Shown piece by piece: positions 17,745 to 26,320 of a stretch of DNA of 64,000 nt. The stretch lies in NCBI RefSeq assembly GCF_012933465.1, contig NZ_JABBND010000011.1, positions 62,001 through 126,000 on the forward strand, given 5' to 3'. The notes under the pieces were generated by a model that was not told the origin of the DNA, searched no databases, and was given only the letters and a program-made list of their open reading frames with translations. This stretch comes from Actinomycetospora sp. TBRC 11914. GTDB taxonomy: Bacteria; Actinomycetota; Actinomycetes; Mycobacteriales; Pseudonocardiaceae. Position numbers and translations under genes: made by a program. Numbering within the stretch: the stretch's first letter is position 1; every line of letters starts with the position of its first letter.

Positions 17745-19274
17745 ATGACCGGAACCGTGAACGACGCGCTGCGGTGGTGGGCCGCCACGGCCGGCGACCA
17801 CCCGGCGCTCAACATGCGCGAGGACGTCGTCACCTATCGCGATCTGGAGAGCTGGACGACCCGGGTCGGGGAGCTGCTCCGCGGGCGGGGCGTCGCCCCG
17901 GGCGACCGCGTCGGCGTCATCGCCGGGAACTCGCTCGCCTACTGCACCGCCGTCCTCGCCGGCCTGCAGATCGGCGCCGTCGTGGCCCCCTTCAACAACC
18001 GCCTCGTGCGCTCCGAGCTGGCCGAGCTGGTCACCGACTGCGCGCCCACCGTGGTCGTGTGCGACGAGAAGCACCGGGACATGGTGGCCGGTGTCGCCGA
18101 GTCGACCCCGGACTTCTCGACGGTGCTGATCGAGGGCGACGTCGAGCCGCTGCGCGAGGGCGAGGACGTCCGCTCGGAGCCGCGGCCGGCCGAGCACGAC
18201 GACGCCGCGATCATCGTCTACACCAGTGGGACGACCAGTGCCCCCAAGGGCGCCGTGTTCACCCACGGGACCATCGGCGGGATGATCCACGAGTGGTCGC
18301 TCATGGAGCCGACCTACGGCCGCGGCGGTGTGCGGCTGGCGATGGTCCTCCCCCTCGGGAGCGCGGCCGGTCTGCTCTGGGGCATCGTCAAGACCACCAT
18401 GCACGGCGGCACCATGTTCCTGGAGCCGCGCTTCGACCCCCCCGAGGCCCTGCGGATCCTCTCCGAGCACCAGGTCGAGGTCCTCAACGGGCCGCCGATC
18501 ATCTTCGAGCAGATCGCCGCGCAGCCCGGGTTCGCCGACGCCGACCTCACCCACCTGGAGGTGGCCGCCGTCGGCGGCGCCCGTGTCCCCGTGGAACTGC
18601 TCCACACCTGGCTCGAGAAGGGTGTGGTGCTGCGACAGATCTACGGCCTGACCGAGGGGGGCGGCAAGGTCACCATCAACTCGCGGGCGCAGGCCCTCGA
18701 GCACCCCGAGCAGTGCGGCAGCAGCTCGATCTTCAGCCGCATCCGGGTGGTGGACGACGAGGGCCGCGACTGCCCGCCGGGCGAGGTCGGCGAGATCCTC
18801 GTGCGCGGGCCCGGCGTCATCGCCGAGTACTGGCGCAACGAGGAGGCCACCAAGGCGGCGCTGGGCGACGGCTGGTTGCACACCGGTGACCTGGGCAAGC
18901 TCGACGAGGACGGCTACCTCACCTACGTCGACCGGCTCAAGGAACTGATCATCTCGGGCGGGCTCAACCTCTCGCCCTCCGAGGTGGAGAACGCGGTGTC
19001 GCGCTTCGAGGGCGTGGACGAGGTCGCGGTCATCAGCGCGTCCGACGTCAAGTTCGGTGAGACCCCGGCCGCGGTGGTCTACAGCTCGCGGACCGACCTC
19101 TCGGTCCCCGACCTGATCCGGCACTGCGGGGAACAGCTCGCCGACTTCAAGATCCCGCGCTACGTGATCGTGCGCTCCGAGCCCCTCCCCCGCATGGCGA
19201 GCGGCAAGATCGCGAAGCGTCAGCTGCGCGACGAGTACCCCGACATCCCGGACCACCACGAGAAGGTCCGCTGA
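17745..19274 (+). CDS. Acyl-CoA synthetase (AMP-forming)
   Basis: 509 residues. ANL motifs: the phosphate loop VYTSGTTSAPKG, IYGLTEGGGKVT (A5 region), GDLGKLDEDGYLTYVDRLKELIISGG (A7-A8), and MASGKIAKRQLR with the C-terminal Lys. It forms an acyl-CoA from a free acid, ATP and CoA. The protein at 47922 is a clear paralog of the same length and organisation, each preceded by an ACCTWA box. It stands alone between that box and a strong terminator. Its substrate is unknown. Confidence 0.93.
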   Translation: MTGTVNDALRWWAATAGDHPALNMREDVVTYRDLESWTTRVGELLRGRGVAPGDRVGVIAGNSLAYCTAVLAGLQIGAVVAPFNNRLVRSELAELVTDCAPTVVVCDEKHRDMVAGVAESTPDFSTVLIEGDVEPLREGEDVRSEPRPAEHDDAAIIVYTSGTTSAPKGAVFTHGTIGGMIHEWSLMEPTYGRGGVRLAMVLPLGSAAGLLWGIVKTTMHGGTMFLEPRFDPPEALRILSEHQVEVLNGPPIIFEQIAAQPGFADADLTHLEVAAVGGARVPVELLHTWLEKGVVLRQIYGLTEGGGKVTINSRAQALEHPEQCGSSSIFSRIRVVDDEGRDCPPGEVGEILVRGPGVIAEYWRNEEATKAALGDGWLHTGDLGKLDEDGYLTYVDRLKELIISGGLNLSPSEVENAVSRFEGVDEVAVISASDVKFGETPAAVVYSSRTDLSVPDLIRHCGEQLADFKIPRYVIVRSEPLPRMASGKIAKRQLRDEYPDIPDHHEKVR

Positions 19275-19290
19275 CGCGACCGCCGGAACG

Positions 19291-19328
19291 ACGACGGGCC
19301 CCGTACCTCGCGGTACGGGGCCCGTCGT
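19291..19328. terminator. Strong bidirectional hairpin terminator
   Basis: Perfect 16-bp arms, ACGACGGGCCCCGTAC (19291-19306) and its complement (19313-19328), flank a 6-base loop. It lies between the convergent acyl-CoA synthetase and GNAT genes and has no U-tract. Confidence 0.85.
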
Positions 19329-19343
19329 CGTCGGGGCGGCAGA

Positions 19344-20336
19344 TCAGTGGATCTCGTAGCAGACGTCGGACTGCTCGTGCTCCAGGCTTGCGGTGAGCGC
19401 GGCCTTGGCGACGTCGATCTCCTCGGAGTCGACGTACACCGTGGCCGCCCAGGCCCCCCGGGCGTCGAGCGCGTGCAGCGCACCGACGAAGAGCTCCTCG
19501 AGCACCGCCGGGTCGGTCTCCTCGTCGGCGAGGAGCGCCCGGATCGGCAGCGTCCGGCGCCCGGCACCGTTCCGGCCGGGCTCGGTGGACAGCACCATCG
19601 CCGCGACCGCCTCGCCGCCCACCTCGGCCACCAGGGTGTGGTCGGGGTCGATCGAGCCACCCCCCGACTCGAACGAGCGCAGGTCGGTGACGGTCCACCG
19701 CCCGATGACGCGGTCCCGGCCGCGGCACCGCCGGGCGACCGCGTCGACGGCGGTCCGGTCGTCGGTGGTCATCGATCGCACGTGGGCGGTGGCGTCGGGT
19801 CCGCGCTCGGGAGGCAGCTCCGACGCGAGCTCGCCGTGGAACGGACGGGTCATCCGCCAGAGCCGGCGCACCGGGCGCGCCCCGAACCGGCGGGACATGC
19901 GCTCGGTGGCCGGATGGGCGCCGTGGGCCCACACGAGCAACGAGCGCGCCCCGGTGTCGTGCCACCCGGCCGGGCCGAAGAAGTCCAGCCCGAGCTGCTC
20001 GAACAGCAGGGTCGAGATGCCCAGCGACCGGTAGGACGGGTGGACGAGGTAGCCCACCTCGCCGCGGTCCCCGCTCACCTCGAGACGGAGGTATGCCACC
20101 AGCGGCAGCTCATCGTCGGCCCAGTCCTGCGCGAGTCCCTCCGAGCGTCCCGACGAGCGCGGGAGGAGCCGCACGACCACGTGCGCCGCGTGGTCGAGCG
20201 AGCTGCGGTCGAACTCCTCGGCGGTGACGCTCGAGAACCCCGCTTCGTCGTCCTCGGCGCGGGCGGCCTCGATCAGCGCCTGGACCCCGTCGCGGTCGAC
20301 GCCCTCGAGCGTCTCCCGCCAGTGCACCCTCAGCAC
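19344..20336 (-). CDS. Tandem GNAT acetyltransferase, mycothiol synthase (MshD)-like
   Basis: 330 residues if GTG 20336 is used; aaggggaga precedes it, while a longer frame to 20393 would overlap the Rieske gene. The N-terminal GNAT half has the acetyl-CoA loop strand EVGYLVHPSYRSLGISTLLFEQL and LLVWAHGAHPATERMSRRFGA, close in pattern to MshD. The second half (about 190-330, VRSMTTDDRTAVDAVA) is a degenerate GNAT. It lies 37 bp downstream of the Rieske oxygenase and is probably co-transcribed. Whether it makes mycothiol is unclear; a dedicated acetyltransferase for a pathway intermediate is an alternative. Confidence 0.7.
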   Translation of the reverse strand: MLRVHWRETLEGVDRDGVQALIEAARAEDDEAGFSSVTAEEFDRSSLDHAAHVVVRLLPRSSGRSEGLAQDWADDELPLVAYLRLEVSGDRGEVGYLVHPSYRSLGISTLLFEQLGLDFFGPAGWHDTGARSLLVWAHGAHPATERMSRRFGARPVRRLWRMTRPFHGELASELPPERGPDATAHVRSMTTDDRTAVDAVARRCRGRDRVIGRWTVTDLRSFESGGGSIDPDHTLVAEVGGEAVAAMVLSTEPGRNGAGRRTLPIRALLADEETDPAVLEELFVGALHALDARGAWAATVYVDSEEIDVAKAALTASLEHEQSDVCYEIH

Positions 20337-20373
20337 AGCCTGTCTCCCCTTCCCGCGGGGAGCACGCCCCGCG

Positions 20374-21561
20374 TCATCCGCGGGCCGCTTCACCCTCGGC
20401 GATCAGCCGGCGCTTCTCCCGGTGGAACAGCTGGTTCGCGACCTCGTTGCGGCCCAGCAGCATCCCGGCCGCGTCCGCACTGAACATCCCGCTCTGCGAG
20501 GAGCGCAGCAACGGGAAGTCCTCCTGGTGCAGCACCGCGAGGAGGATTTCCCAGTTCTTGTCCCAGAGCTTGGTCCACTTCGCTTCGTCGAGGTGGCTGT
20601 CCTCGACCTTGGGCACGATGAGCCGCATCTCCATCCGCGACTGCCCCGGGTCGGTGGGGTGCGGACGGAAGGTGAGCAGCTCGAAGTGGTCGGGCTGCTT
20701 GAGCAGCGTCGAGTTCGGCAGCAGGAAGTGCGTCTCGGTCACGTACTGGGACAGGTCGTGACCCGTCGAGTCCTCTTCGAGGAACCGATCGATGCTCTTG
20801 CGGGGCGCGATGAAGCGGCAGTGCCGCCCGTAGTCCTCGAACGTCATCACGTTCGTGTGGATGTGCTTCGCCGCGGTGTTCGGGTGGGCGTACTGGATGT
20901 GGTAGCCGTCCAGGAACGCGTCCTGCATCAGCTTCCAGTTCACCGGTTCGTCGAAGCCCTCGGCCCGCACGGCCACGTAGTCCGCCAGCGGGTACTCGGA
21001 GAGGATCTCGTCCATCTCCTCGCCGAGCCAGGACGCGACGTCGATCTCGGCGCCGGCGCGGTCGACGACCCAGATGAAGCCGTGCCGCTCCTCGGTGGGG
21101 AGCTCGACGAGACCTCGCTCGACCGAGTCGACCTCACCGAAGGTCTGCCCCTTCGTGATGGCGCGCAGACTGCCGTCGGTGTTGTAGGACCAGCGGTGGT
21201 ACGGGCAGGAGAGGATGCGGCACTGGCCCCGCTCCTCCTCCTCCAACAGCGCGCCTCGGTGGCGGCAGAGGTTCACGAAGGTCTTCACCGAGCCGTCCTG
21301 CTGGCGGACGACGATGACCTTGTTGCGCGGCATCTGCAGCGTCAGGAAGTCGTTGGGTTTCGCGACCTCGGTGCTGTGCGCGACGATCGACGGCACGGTG
21401 CCGAAGATGTGGTCTCGCTCCTGCCGGGCGATCTCGGGATCGCGGTACTCCTCCGGGCCGAACGGACTGACCTCGTCGACCTCGTCGGTCGTCCCGTCCC
21501 GCAGGTGATCCAGGGCCCGCAGGATGCGGTCCTGACGCGAGCGGCGCTCCACCGTGGTCAT
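20374..21561 (-). CDS. Rieske non-heme iron oxygenase, alpha subunit (copy A)
   Basis: 395 residues. Rieske [2Fe-2S] ligands are CRHRG and CPYHRW (about residues 99-124). The catalytic domain has the facial-triad histidines in DAFLDGYHIQYAHPNT (about 212-227), with a late Asp such as HQEDFP as probable third ligand. It would insert oxygen into a substrate using electrons from a ferredoxin or reductase, plausibly those encoded just upstream at 21683 and 22720. The protein at 41036 is a close paralog, about two thirds identical by eye. An ACCTWA box lies upstream. KshA-type identity is not supported by the motif environment. Confidence 0.93.
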   Translation of the reverse strand: MTTVERRSRQDRILRALDHLRDGTTDEVDEVSPFGPEEYRDPEIARQERDHIFGTVPSIVAHSTEVAKPNDFLTLQMPRNKVIVVRQQDGSVKTFVNLCRHRGALLEEEERGQCRILSCPYHRWSYNTDGSLRAITKGQTFGEVDSVERGLVELPTEERHGFIWVVDRAGAEIDVASWLGEEMDEILSEYPLADYVAVRAEGFDEPVNWKLMQDAFLDGYHIQYAHPNTAAKHIHTNVMTFEDYGRHCRFIAPRKSIDRFLEEDSTGHDLSQYVTETHFLLPNSTLLKQPDHFELLTFRPHPTDPGQSRMEMRLIVPKVEDSHLDEAKWTKLWDKNWEILLAVLHQEDFPLLRSSQSGMFSADAAGMLLGRNEVANQLFHREKRRLIAEGEAARG

Positions 21562-21640
21562 CGGTCGAACCTCCGAACTCCTCGTCCATGGGCGGATTCC
21601 CCACCTGTGCAGGGGCGTACCCGTGGTGACGGCGCCTTTA

Positions 21641-21657
21641 ATCTAACAACTTAAGGT
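21641..21657. promoter_or_regulatory. ACCTWA box 4 (putative operator, Rieske A)
   Basis: ATCTAACAACTTAAGGT lies between the reductase stop and the Rieske A start, centred about 88 bp before the start. Together with flanking TTTA and AAG it aligns with box 7, which precedes the paralogous Rieske gene, so promoter and gene appear to have been duplicated together. Confidence 0.55.
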
Positions 21658-21682
21658 AAGCGTGTCGACCATGAGCCGGATC

Positions 21683-22630
21683 TCAGAGGTCCAGGACGAG
21701 CCGCGGCGAGCGGCACCGGCCGCAGCAGATCATCATTGTGGCGCCCTCCGCGCGCTCCTCGTCGGTGAGCAGCGAGTCGCGGTGGTCCGGTTCCCCCTCG
21801 AGGACCGTGGTCTCGCAGGTCCCGCACGTGCCCTCCCGGCACGAGGTCTCCACCTCGACACCGGCGGCCTCGAGCGCCTCGACGATCGACTCCTGCGGGC
21901 TCACGGTCACCATGACCCCGGAGCGCCGGGCCTCGACCTCGAACCCCTCGTTCGGCCCGTCCGCCGCGCCCGGCTTCGCCGCGAACCGCTCGACGTGCAG
22001 GGCACCGGCCGGCCAGGCCTTGCACGCGGCCTCGACGGCCTGGAGCAGGGGCTCGGGCCCGCAGCAGTAGACGGCCACGTCCTCCTGCGGGTCCCCGAGC
22101 AGGGCCTCGAGATCGAGGAGGCCGAGCTCGTCCTCGGGCACGAGCGACACCTCGGCCAGGGCGCCCAGTTCCTCCCGGAACGCCATCCGGTCCCGGGTAC
22201 GCCCGCCGTAGGCGAGCGTCCAGGGCACGCCGGCCGCCGCGAGGCGGTGGACCATGGGCCGCAGCGGCGTGATCCCGATGCCGCCCGCGACGAAGACGTA
22301 GCGGTCGGCGTCGACCAGGGCGAAGTGGTTGCGCGGTCCGCGCAGCGTGACCGTGTCGCCCTCGGCGAGCTCGTCGTGCACGTGCGCCGACCCGCCGCGC
22401 CCGTGCTCCTCGCGCAGCACCGCCACGTCGTAGCGCGTGCGGTCGGCCGGGTCGCCGCACAGCGAGTACTGCCGGACCAGGTCCGGCCCCAGCACCAGGT
22501 CGACGTGGGCGCCCGGCTCCCAGGGCGGCAGCTCGCCCCCGTCCTCGCGGCGCAGTTCGAGCCCCACCACGCCCGTGGAGCGGGATTCCTTGGCGGTGAC
22601 CCGGACAGTGGTCTCGGTCTCGGATGTCAT
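21683..22630 (-). CDS. Phthalate-dioxygenase-reductase-type flavin/[2Fe-2S] reductase
   Basis: 315 residues from ATG 22630 (gaggag upstream). Order: flavin domain with RQYSLCGDP, NAD(P)H domain with VAGGIGITPLRPM and YCCGPEPLLQAV, and a C-terminal plant-type [2Fe-2S] domain, SCREGTCGTC then ICCGRC (about 260-310). This class IA arrangement feeds electrons from NAD(P)H straight to Rieske oxygenases. It is the only such reductase in the window, so it may serve both Rieske copies. A strong hairpin separates it from the upstream ferredoxin gene, so it may be transcribed at a lower level than the genes before it. Confidence 0.93.
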   Translation of the reverse strand: MTSETETTVRVTAKESRSTGVVGLELRREDGGELPPWEPGAHVDLVLGPDLVRQYSLCGDPADRTRYDVAVLREEHGRGGSAHVHDELAEGDTVTLRGPRNHFALVDADRYVFVAGGIGITPLRPMVHRLAAAGVPWTLAYGGRTRDRMAFREELGALAEVSLVPEDELGLLDLEALLGDPQEDVAVYCCGPEPLLQAVEAACKAWPAGALHVERFAAKPGAADGPNEGFEVEARRSGVMVTVSPQESIVEALEAAGVEVETSCREGTCGTCETTVLEGEPDHRDSLLTDEERAEGATMMICCGRCRSPRLVLDL

Positions 22631-22655
22631 GGGTCTCCTCGGGCACAGCGGCGAA

Positions 22656-22691
22656 GAGCCCCGCCGACGGCGAGGGCCGTCGGCGGGGCTC
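22656..22691 (-). terminator. Hairpin inside the SDR-ferredoxin-reductase operon
   Basis: Perfect 16-bp arms GAGCCCCGCCGACGGC (22656-22671) and its complement (22676-22691) flank a 4-base loop. It lies after the ferredoxin stop and 26 bp before the reductase start, on the same strand as both. It could terminate, attenuate, or protect the upstream mRNA. Confidence 0.75.
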
Positions 22692-22719
22692 GGGTCCGCT
22701 CGGGTTCGTTCGGGAGCGG

Positions 22720-22920
22720 TCAGTCCTCGGACAGGGTGAGCGCCTGCTCCGGGCACATCTGCACGGCCCGCTGCGCGGCCTCCAGCTCGCCCTCGGGCAC
22801 CGGGTCCTCGAGGATCACCGGATCTCCCTGGTCGTCCGAGTCGATGACGTCAGGAGCCTCGCCGTAGCAGAGACCGTGGCCCGAACAGGCCTCGCGGTCG
22901 ATCGTCAGGTGCCACGCCAT
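22720..22920 (-). CDS. [3Fe-4S]-type ferredoxin
   Basis: 66 residues. The cluster motif CSGHGLC ... CPEQA has His in place of the second Cys of a [4Fe-4S] site, typical of actinobacterial [3Fe-4S] ferredoxins that feed P450s and some oxygenases. The acidic middle (VIDSDDQGD) is usual for these carriers. Likely partners in the window are the P450 at 14009 or the Rieske oxygenases. It starts 15 bp after the SDR stop. Confidence 0.93.
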   Translation of the reverse strand: MAWHLTIDREACSGHGLCYGEAPDVIDSDDQGDPVILEDPVPEGELEAAQRAVQMCPEQALTLSED

Positions 22921-22935
22921 CGGTGCGTTCCCTCC

Positions 22936-23826
22936 TCAGCCTTCCTGGTCGTACCAGGGGTGCGGGGTGTCCTCCTCGAACTGGATCGCGACGCGGGCGA
23001 GCGTCCCCCCGTCCGTGGAGGGCAGGACGACGCCGGACATGTAGCCCGAGTCGTCGCTCGCCAGGAAGAGCGCGACCTTGGCGTTGTCGGTGATGGCCGG
23101 CGGCCGGCCGACCTTCAGCGGGATCGGCGAGACGCCCGGGTCCCAGGGCCCCGGCTGCATCGCGACCTGCATCTGCTCGTACGACTGCCCGACGACGTCG
23201 GCGCCCTGGTCCATGAGGAAGTTGGGCGACATGCCGTGGGTCGGGGCCAGGGCGTTGACGCGGATGCCGTACTTGCCGAGATCCAGGGAGAGCCCGCGGA
23301 CGAGACCGTTGACCCCGGCCTTGCTCGCCGAGTACGGCGAGATGCTGTGGTAGGCGGCGAACGAGGCCGCCGAGGACGTGGCGATGATCGTGCCGCCGCC
23401 GTTGGCCCGCAGCGCCGGGACCGCGTGCTTGGCGCAGAGGAAGACCCCGGTGAGGTTCGTGTCGATGACCTTGTGCCAGTCCTCCTCGGGGAAGTCCTGG
23501 AAGTCCAGGTGCTCCCCGCCGAGGACCGACGGCACGCCGCCGCGGGACACGATGCCCGCGTTGGCGAACATGATGTCCAGCTTGCCGAACTCGGCGACGG
23601 CGGTCTCCACGCCGCGCTTCACGTCGGCCTCCACGCGGACATCGCCGTGCACGGCGACGGCCTGGCCGCCCTGCTCCGCCACGAGCTTGACCGTGGCGTC
23701 GGCGCGGTCGGCGTTGATGTCGAAGACGACGACCTTCGCGCCCTCGGAGGAGAAGAGCAGCGAGGACTCCCGGCCGAGACCGGAGCCTCCGCCGGTGATG
23801 ATCGCGACCTTGCCGTCGAGCTTCAT
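22936..23826 (-). CDS. Short-chain dehydrogenase/reductase (SDR)
   Basis: 296 residues. The classical SDR signature is complete: cofactor loop TGGGSGLG, NAG strand (FANAGIV), catalytic Ser in ATSSAAS and YSASK. The Asp in VVFDINAD after the second strand favours NAD(H). An insertion (GVPSVLGGEHLDFQDFPEED) and a long C-terminal tail (VAIQFEEDTPHPWYDQEG) set it apart from short SDRs. First gene of the operon with ferredoxin and reductase; an alcohol intermediate made by an oxygenase would be a reasonable substrate. Box 5 lies about 88 bp upstream of the start. Confidence 0.93.
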   Translation of the reverse strand: MKLDGKVAIITGGGSGLGRESSLLFSSEGAKVVVFDINADRADATVKLVAEQGGQAVAVHGDVRVEADVKRGVETAVAEFGKLDIMFANAGIVSRGGVPSVLGGEHLDFQDFPEEDWHKVIDTNLTGVFLCAKHAVPALRANGGGTIIATSSAASFAAYHSISPYSASKAGVNGLVRGLSLDLGKYGIRVNALAPTHGMSPNFLMDQGADVVGQSYEQMQVAMQPGPWDPGVSPIPLKVGRPPAITDNAKVALFLASDDSGYMSGVVLPSTDGGTLARVAIQFEEDTPHPWYDQEG

Positions 23827-23905
23827 GGCGCTGCGTCCTCCTCGAGGAGACGGATGTCAGAGGTGGTCGGCCACTCGTGCCTTGCGGCGGGCCGTGACCC
23901 GAGCC

Positions 23906-23922
23906 ACCTTATTCTTTTAGGT
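23906..23922. promoter_or_regulatory. ACCTWA box 5 (putative operator)
   Basis: ACCTTATTCTTTTAGGT has ACCT and AGGT arms intact. It lies between the TetR stop and the SDR start, on the promoter side of the SDR-ferredoxin-reductase operon. Confidence 0.6.
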
Positions 23923-23930
23923 TTAGAGGG

Positions 23931-24527
23931 TCAAGCGGTGACCGGTGACCCCGTGAGCGCCGGGACCACGAACTCCCGGATCACTCGGGCGGTCTCCAAC
24001 GCACCGTCACGAGGCGACCGCCCGACCAGGAACAACAGCACCTCGGTCAGCCACGCGCAGGCCTCGTCGAGCACCAGGCCGTCCCGGAGGTCACCCCGTG
24101 CCTGGGCGTCGGAGAGCACCGGTTCCCAGAACTCGAGCGAGAGCCCGAGCGCGACGGGCCAGATCTCGTTCGAGACCTGGTCCTGCTCGACGAAGAGCTT
24201 CCGGATCATGGGATCGTCCCGGCCCCGGTCCACCAGGAGCACGATGCAGTCGAGGAGCGCCTGACCGAAGCGCTCCCCTGCCTCGAGGATCCGCTCGGCC
24301 GTGGACAGCGCCGCCCGGACCCGCCGCACGACCACCTCGACCAAGAGGGCCTCACGGTCGCGGAAGTAGCGGTAGACCGTCGGGCGGGAGACTCCCGTGA
24401 CCCGGGCAACGTCCACCATCGTCGTCCGGGCCGGCCCGAACTCGCTGAAGCAGTGCTCCGCCGCCCGGATGATGCGGCGGTGCATGTCGCTGCGGTGCTC
24501 GGTCTCCACCACCGGGAGGGCGCTCAT
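23931..24527 (-). CDS. TetR family transcriptional regulator at the end of the mce operon
   Basis: 198 residues. Helix-turn-helix: IIRAAEHCFSEFGPARTTMV and SRPTVYRYFRDREALL (about residues 18-62). It starts 4 bp after the mceG stop, so it is probably made with the mce transcript, which suits feedback control. Its 3' end lies just before box 5, which controls the next operon. It is related in the DNA-binding part to the TetR genes at 575 and 36445. It is one of the candidates for the protein that binds the ACCTWA boxes. Confidence 0.9.
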   Translation of the reverse strand: MSALPVVETEHRSDMHRRIIRAAEHCFSEFGPARTTMVDVARVTGVSRPTVYRYFRDREALLVEVVVRRVRAALSTAERILEAGERFGQALLDCIVLLVDRGRDDPMIRKLFVEQDQVSNEIWPVALGLSLEFWEPVLSDAQARGDLRDGLVLDEACAWLTEVLLFLVGRSPRDGALETARVIREFVVPALTGSPVTA

Positions 24528-24531
24528 GGGC

Positions 24532-25587
24532 TCAGTTCAGGAACGGACGGTGGAAGGCGTGGGTCTGGGTGTCGCTCTCGACGGGTGACACCCCGTAGCG
24601 CTGGCGGTCCTCCTCGGTCAGGGTCTCCAGGATCGCGGTCTGGGCCTTCTCCGGGAGATCGTGCAGGCCCTCCATCACACGGTCCTTGCGGCGCCGGATC
24701 GCCTGCCGCTCCCCCAGACCCTCGCTGGGCATGGTCTGGTCGTCGATGAAGGTCTCGTCGTCGCTGGTGTCGCCGCCCTGGCGGCGCAGTTCCTCGAGCT
24801 CGGCCTCCATCTGGGCGCTGTCCTTCTCCTCGGACATCCCGATGGGCCCGACGCGGCGGCCCTGCAGGAACTGCTGCACCACCGGCTCCTCGGAGGTCAG
24901 CAGGACCTCGCGGGGTCCGAACATCACCAGGTTGCGTCGGAAGAGCATCCCGATGTTGTCCGGCATCGAGCGCGCCGTCCCGAGGTGGTGGGTGACGACG
25001 AGGATCGTCGCGTCCAGCTGGGTGTTGAGGTCGACCAGGAGCTGGTTGAGGTACGCGGTGCGCACCGGGTCCAGCCCCGAGTCCGGCTCGTCGACCAGGA
25101 TGATCTCCGGGTCGAGCACCAGGGCCCGGGCCAGACCGGCGCGCTTCTTCATGCCGCCCGAGATCTCGCCGGGGAGCTTGTCCTCGGCGCCGGTGAGCCC
25201 GACCAGCTCGAGCTTCTCCATGACGATGTTCTTGATCTCGGACTCGCCCTTGCGGGTGTGCTCGCGGAGCGGGAACGCGATGTTGTCGTAGAGATCCATC
25301 GATCCGAACAGCGCGCCGTCCTGGAACAGCACGCCGAACAGCTTGCGAATCTCGTACAGCTCGTTCGCGGTGCACGTCACCAGCTCGGTGTCGTGGATGT
25401 GGATCGAGCCGGTCTCGGGCTTGAGCAGCCCGATGATCGACTTCAGCAGCACCGACTTGCCGGTGCCCGAGGGCCCGAGCAGCACGCTGATCTCCCCGGG
25501 CGGGAGGGTCATCGTCACGTCGGACCAGATGTTGGAGCTGCCGAACGACTTCGACAGGTGCGAGATGGCGACTTCTGCTCCCGGCAC
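24532..25587 (-). CDS. mceG: Mce ABC transporter ATPase (MceG/Mkl-type)
   Basis: 351 residues from GTG 25587. Walker A GPSGTGKS, signature ISGGMKKRAGLARAL, Walker B IILVDEPDSGLDP, switch His in VVTHH. The approximately 100-residue C-terminal extension (about 250-351, rich in Glu/Gln, ending HRPFLN) is typical of MceG-type ATPases. It would power lipid or sterol import through the YrbE permeases. In mycobacteria this gene usually lies apart from the mce operons; here it is in the same unit, followed by a TetR gene. Confidence 0.93.
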   Translation of the reverse strand: MPGAEVAISHLSKSFGSSNIWSDVTMTLPPGEISVLLGPSGTGKSVLLKSIIGLLKPETGSIHIHDTELVTCTANELYEIRKLFGVLFQDGALFGSMDLYDNIAFPLREHTRKGESEIKNIVMEKLELVGLTGAEDKLPGEISGGMKKRAGLARALVLDPEIILVDEPDSGLDPVRTAYLNQLLVDLNTQLDATILVVTHHLGTARSMPDNIGMLFRRNLVMFGPREVLLTSEEPVVQQFLQGRRVGPIGMSEEKDSAQMEAELEELRRQGGDTSDDETFIDDQTMPSEGLGERQAIRRRKDRVMEGLHDLPEKAQTAILETLTEEDRQRYGVSPVESDTQTHAFHRPFLN

Positions 25588-25614
25588 GGCGCCAGGCCTC
25601 CCTCGGTGGTCAGA

Positions 25615-25634
25615 CGCGGCCCGCGAGGGCCGCG
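25615..25634 (-). other. Intercistronic hairpin before mceG
   Basis: Perfect 8-bp arms CGCGGCCC and GGGCCGCG around the loop GCGA, in the 49-bp gap between the last Mce-associated gene and mceG. It could set the ratio of ATPase to the rest of the complex or protect mRNA. No U-tract. Confidence 0.5.
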
Positions 25635-25636
25635 GG

Positions 25637-26320
25637 TCAGATGGGGGTGACGTCGGCGACGAGCCAGCGCCCGTCGACCAGGTTCATGCCGACGCGGACG
25701 CGGCTACCGCTGAATGTCGGGTCGGACTTGCCCGCCGCTGTGGTGGTCTGGTTGAGGAAGAGCAGGACGGACACGCGGGTCGTGCTCTCCTCGGCGGTCG
25801 GGGCCGAGTTCGCGACCGTCGTCTGAGTGACGGTCTGCTGCTGCTGGGACGTGGGCGTCACGACGTCCTTGATGAGCGAGCCGTACTCGTCGTGGAACTG
25901 CCCCGTGGTGAGGTCCTGACGCTGCGCGACCTCGCTGCCGACCGTGTGGTAGTCGTACGACAGCAACGTGACGATGCTCTGCTCCGCGGTCGTCCGGGCG
26001 CCCTGGGCGGCTTCGTCGACGGCCGACTGCTGGTGCGCCAGGTAGGCGAAGAGCCCCGAGACGGCGCCGAGGATCAGCGCGGCGACCAGCATGATCGTCA
26101 GGGCCCGCCGTGGCTGGTCGACGGCGGCCGCCGCGACGGCCTTCGCGCCGCGCACCGTCCGCGTCGGGAGGCCCTTGACGAAGACGTACCCGCCCCGCAG
26201 CCCCGTCCCGGCCTTCCGGACGAGGCCGGCGCCTCGCCGGGGACGCTTCCCGCCGTCCGGGGCGTTCCCGGTGCCGGTGTCGGTCGTCGTGGTCTCGGTC
26301 TCGAGCGCTGCAGTGCTCAC
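25637..26320 (-). CDS. Mce-associated membrane protein (second)
   Basis: 227 residues from GTG 26320, overlapping the previous stop by 4 bp. Basic cytoplasmic N terminus of about 70 residues, one membrane helix (ALTIMLVAALILGAVSGLFA, about 73-92), then an extracytoplasmic domain of about 135 residues (AEQSIVTLLSYDYHTV, VDGRWLVADVTPI) of the Mas type found at the end of mce operons. These proteins are thought to stabilise the Mce complex or help pass substrate. No catalytic motif is visible. Confidence 0.85.
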   Translation of the reverse strand: MSTAALETETTTTDTGTGNAPDGGKRPRRGAGLVRKAGTGLRGGYVFVKGLPTRTVRGAKAVAAAAVDQPRRALTIMLVAALILGAVSGLFAYLAHQQSAVDEAAQGARTTAEQSIVTLLSYDYHTVGSEVAQRQDLTTGQFHDEYGSLIKDVVTPTSQQQQTVTQTTVANSAPTAEESTTRVSVLLFLNQTTTAAGKSDPTFSGSRVRVGMNLVDGRWLVADVTPI

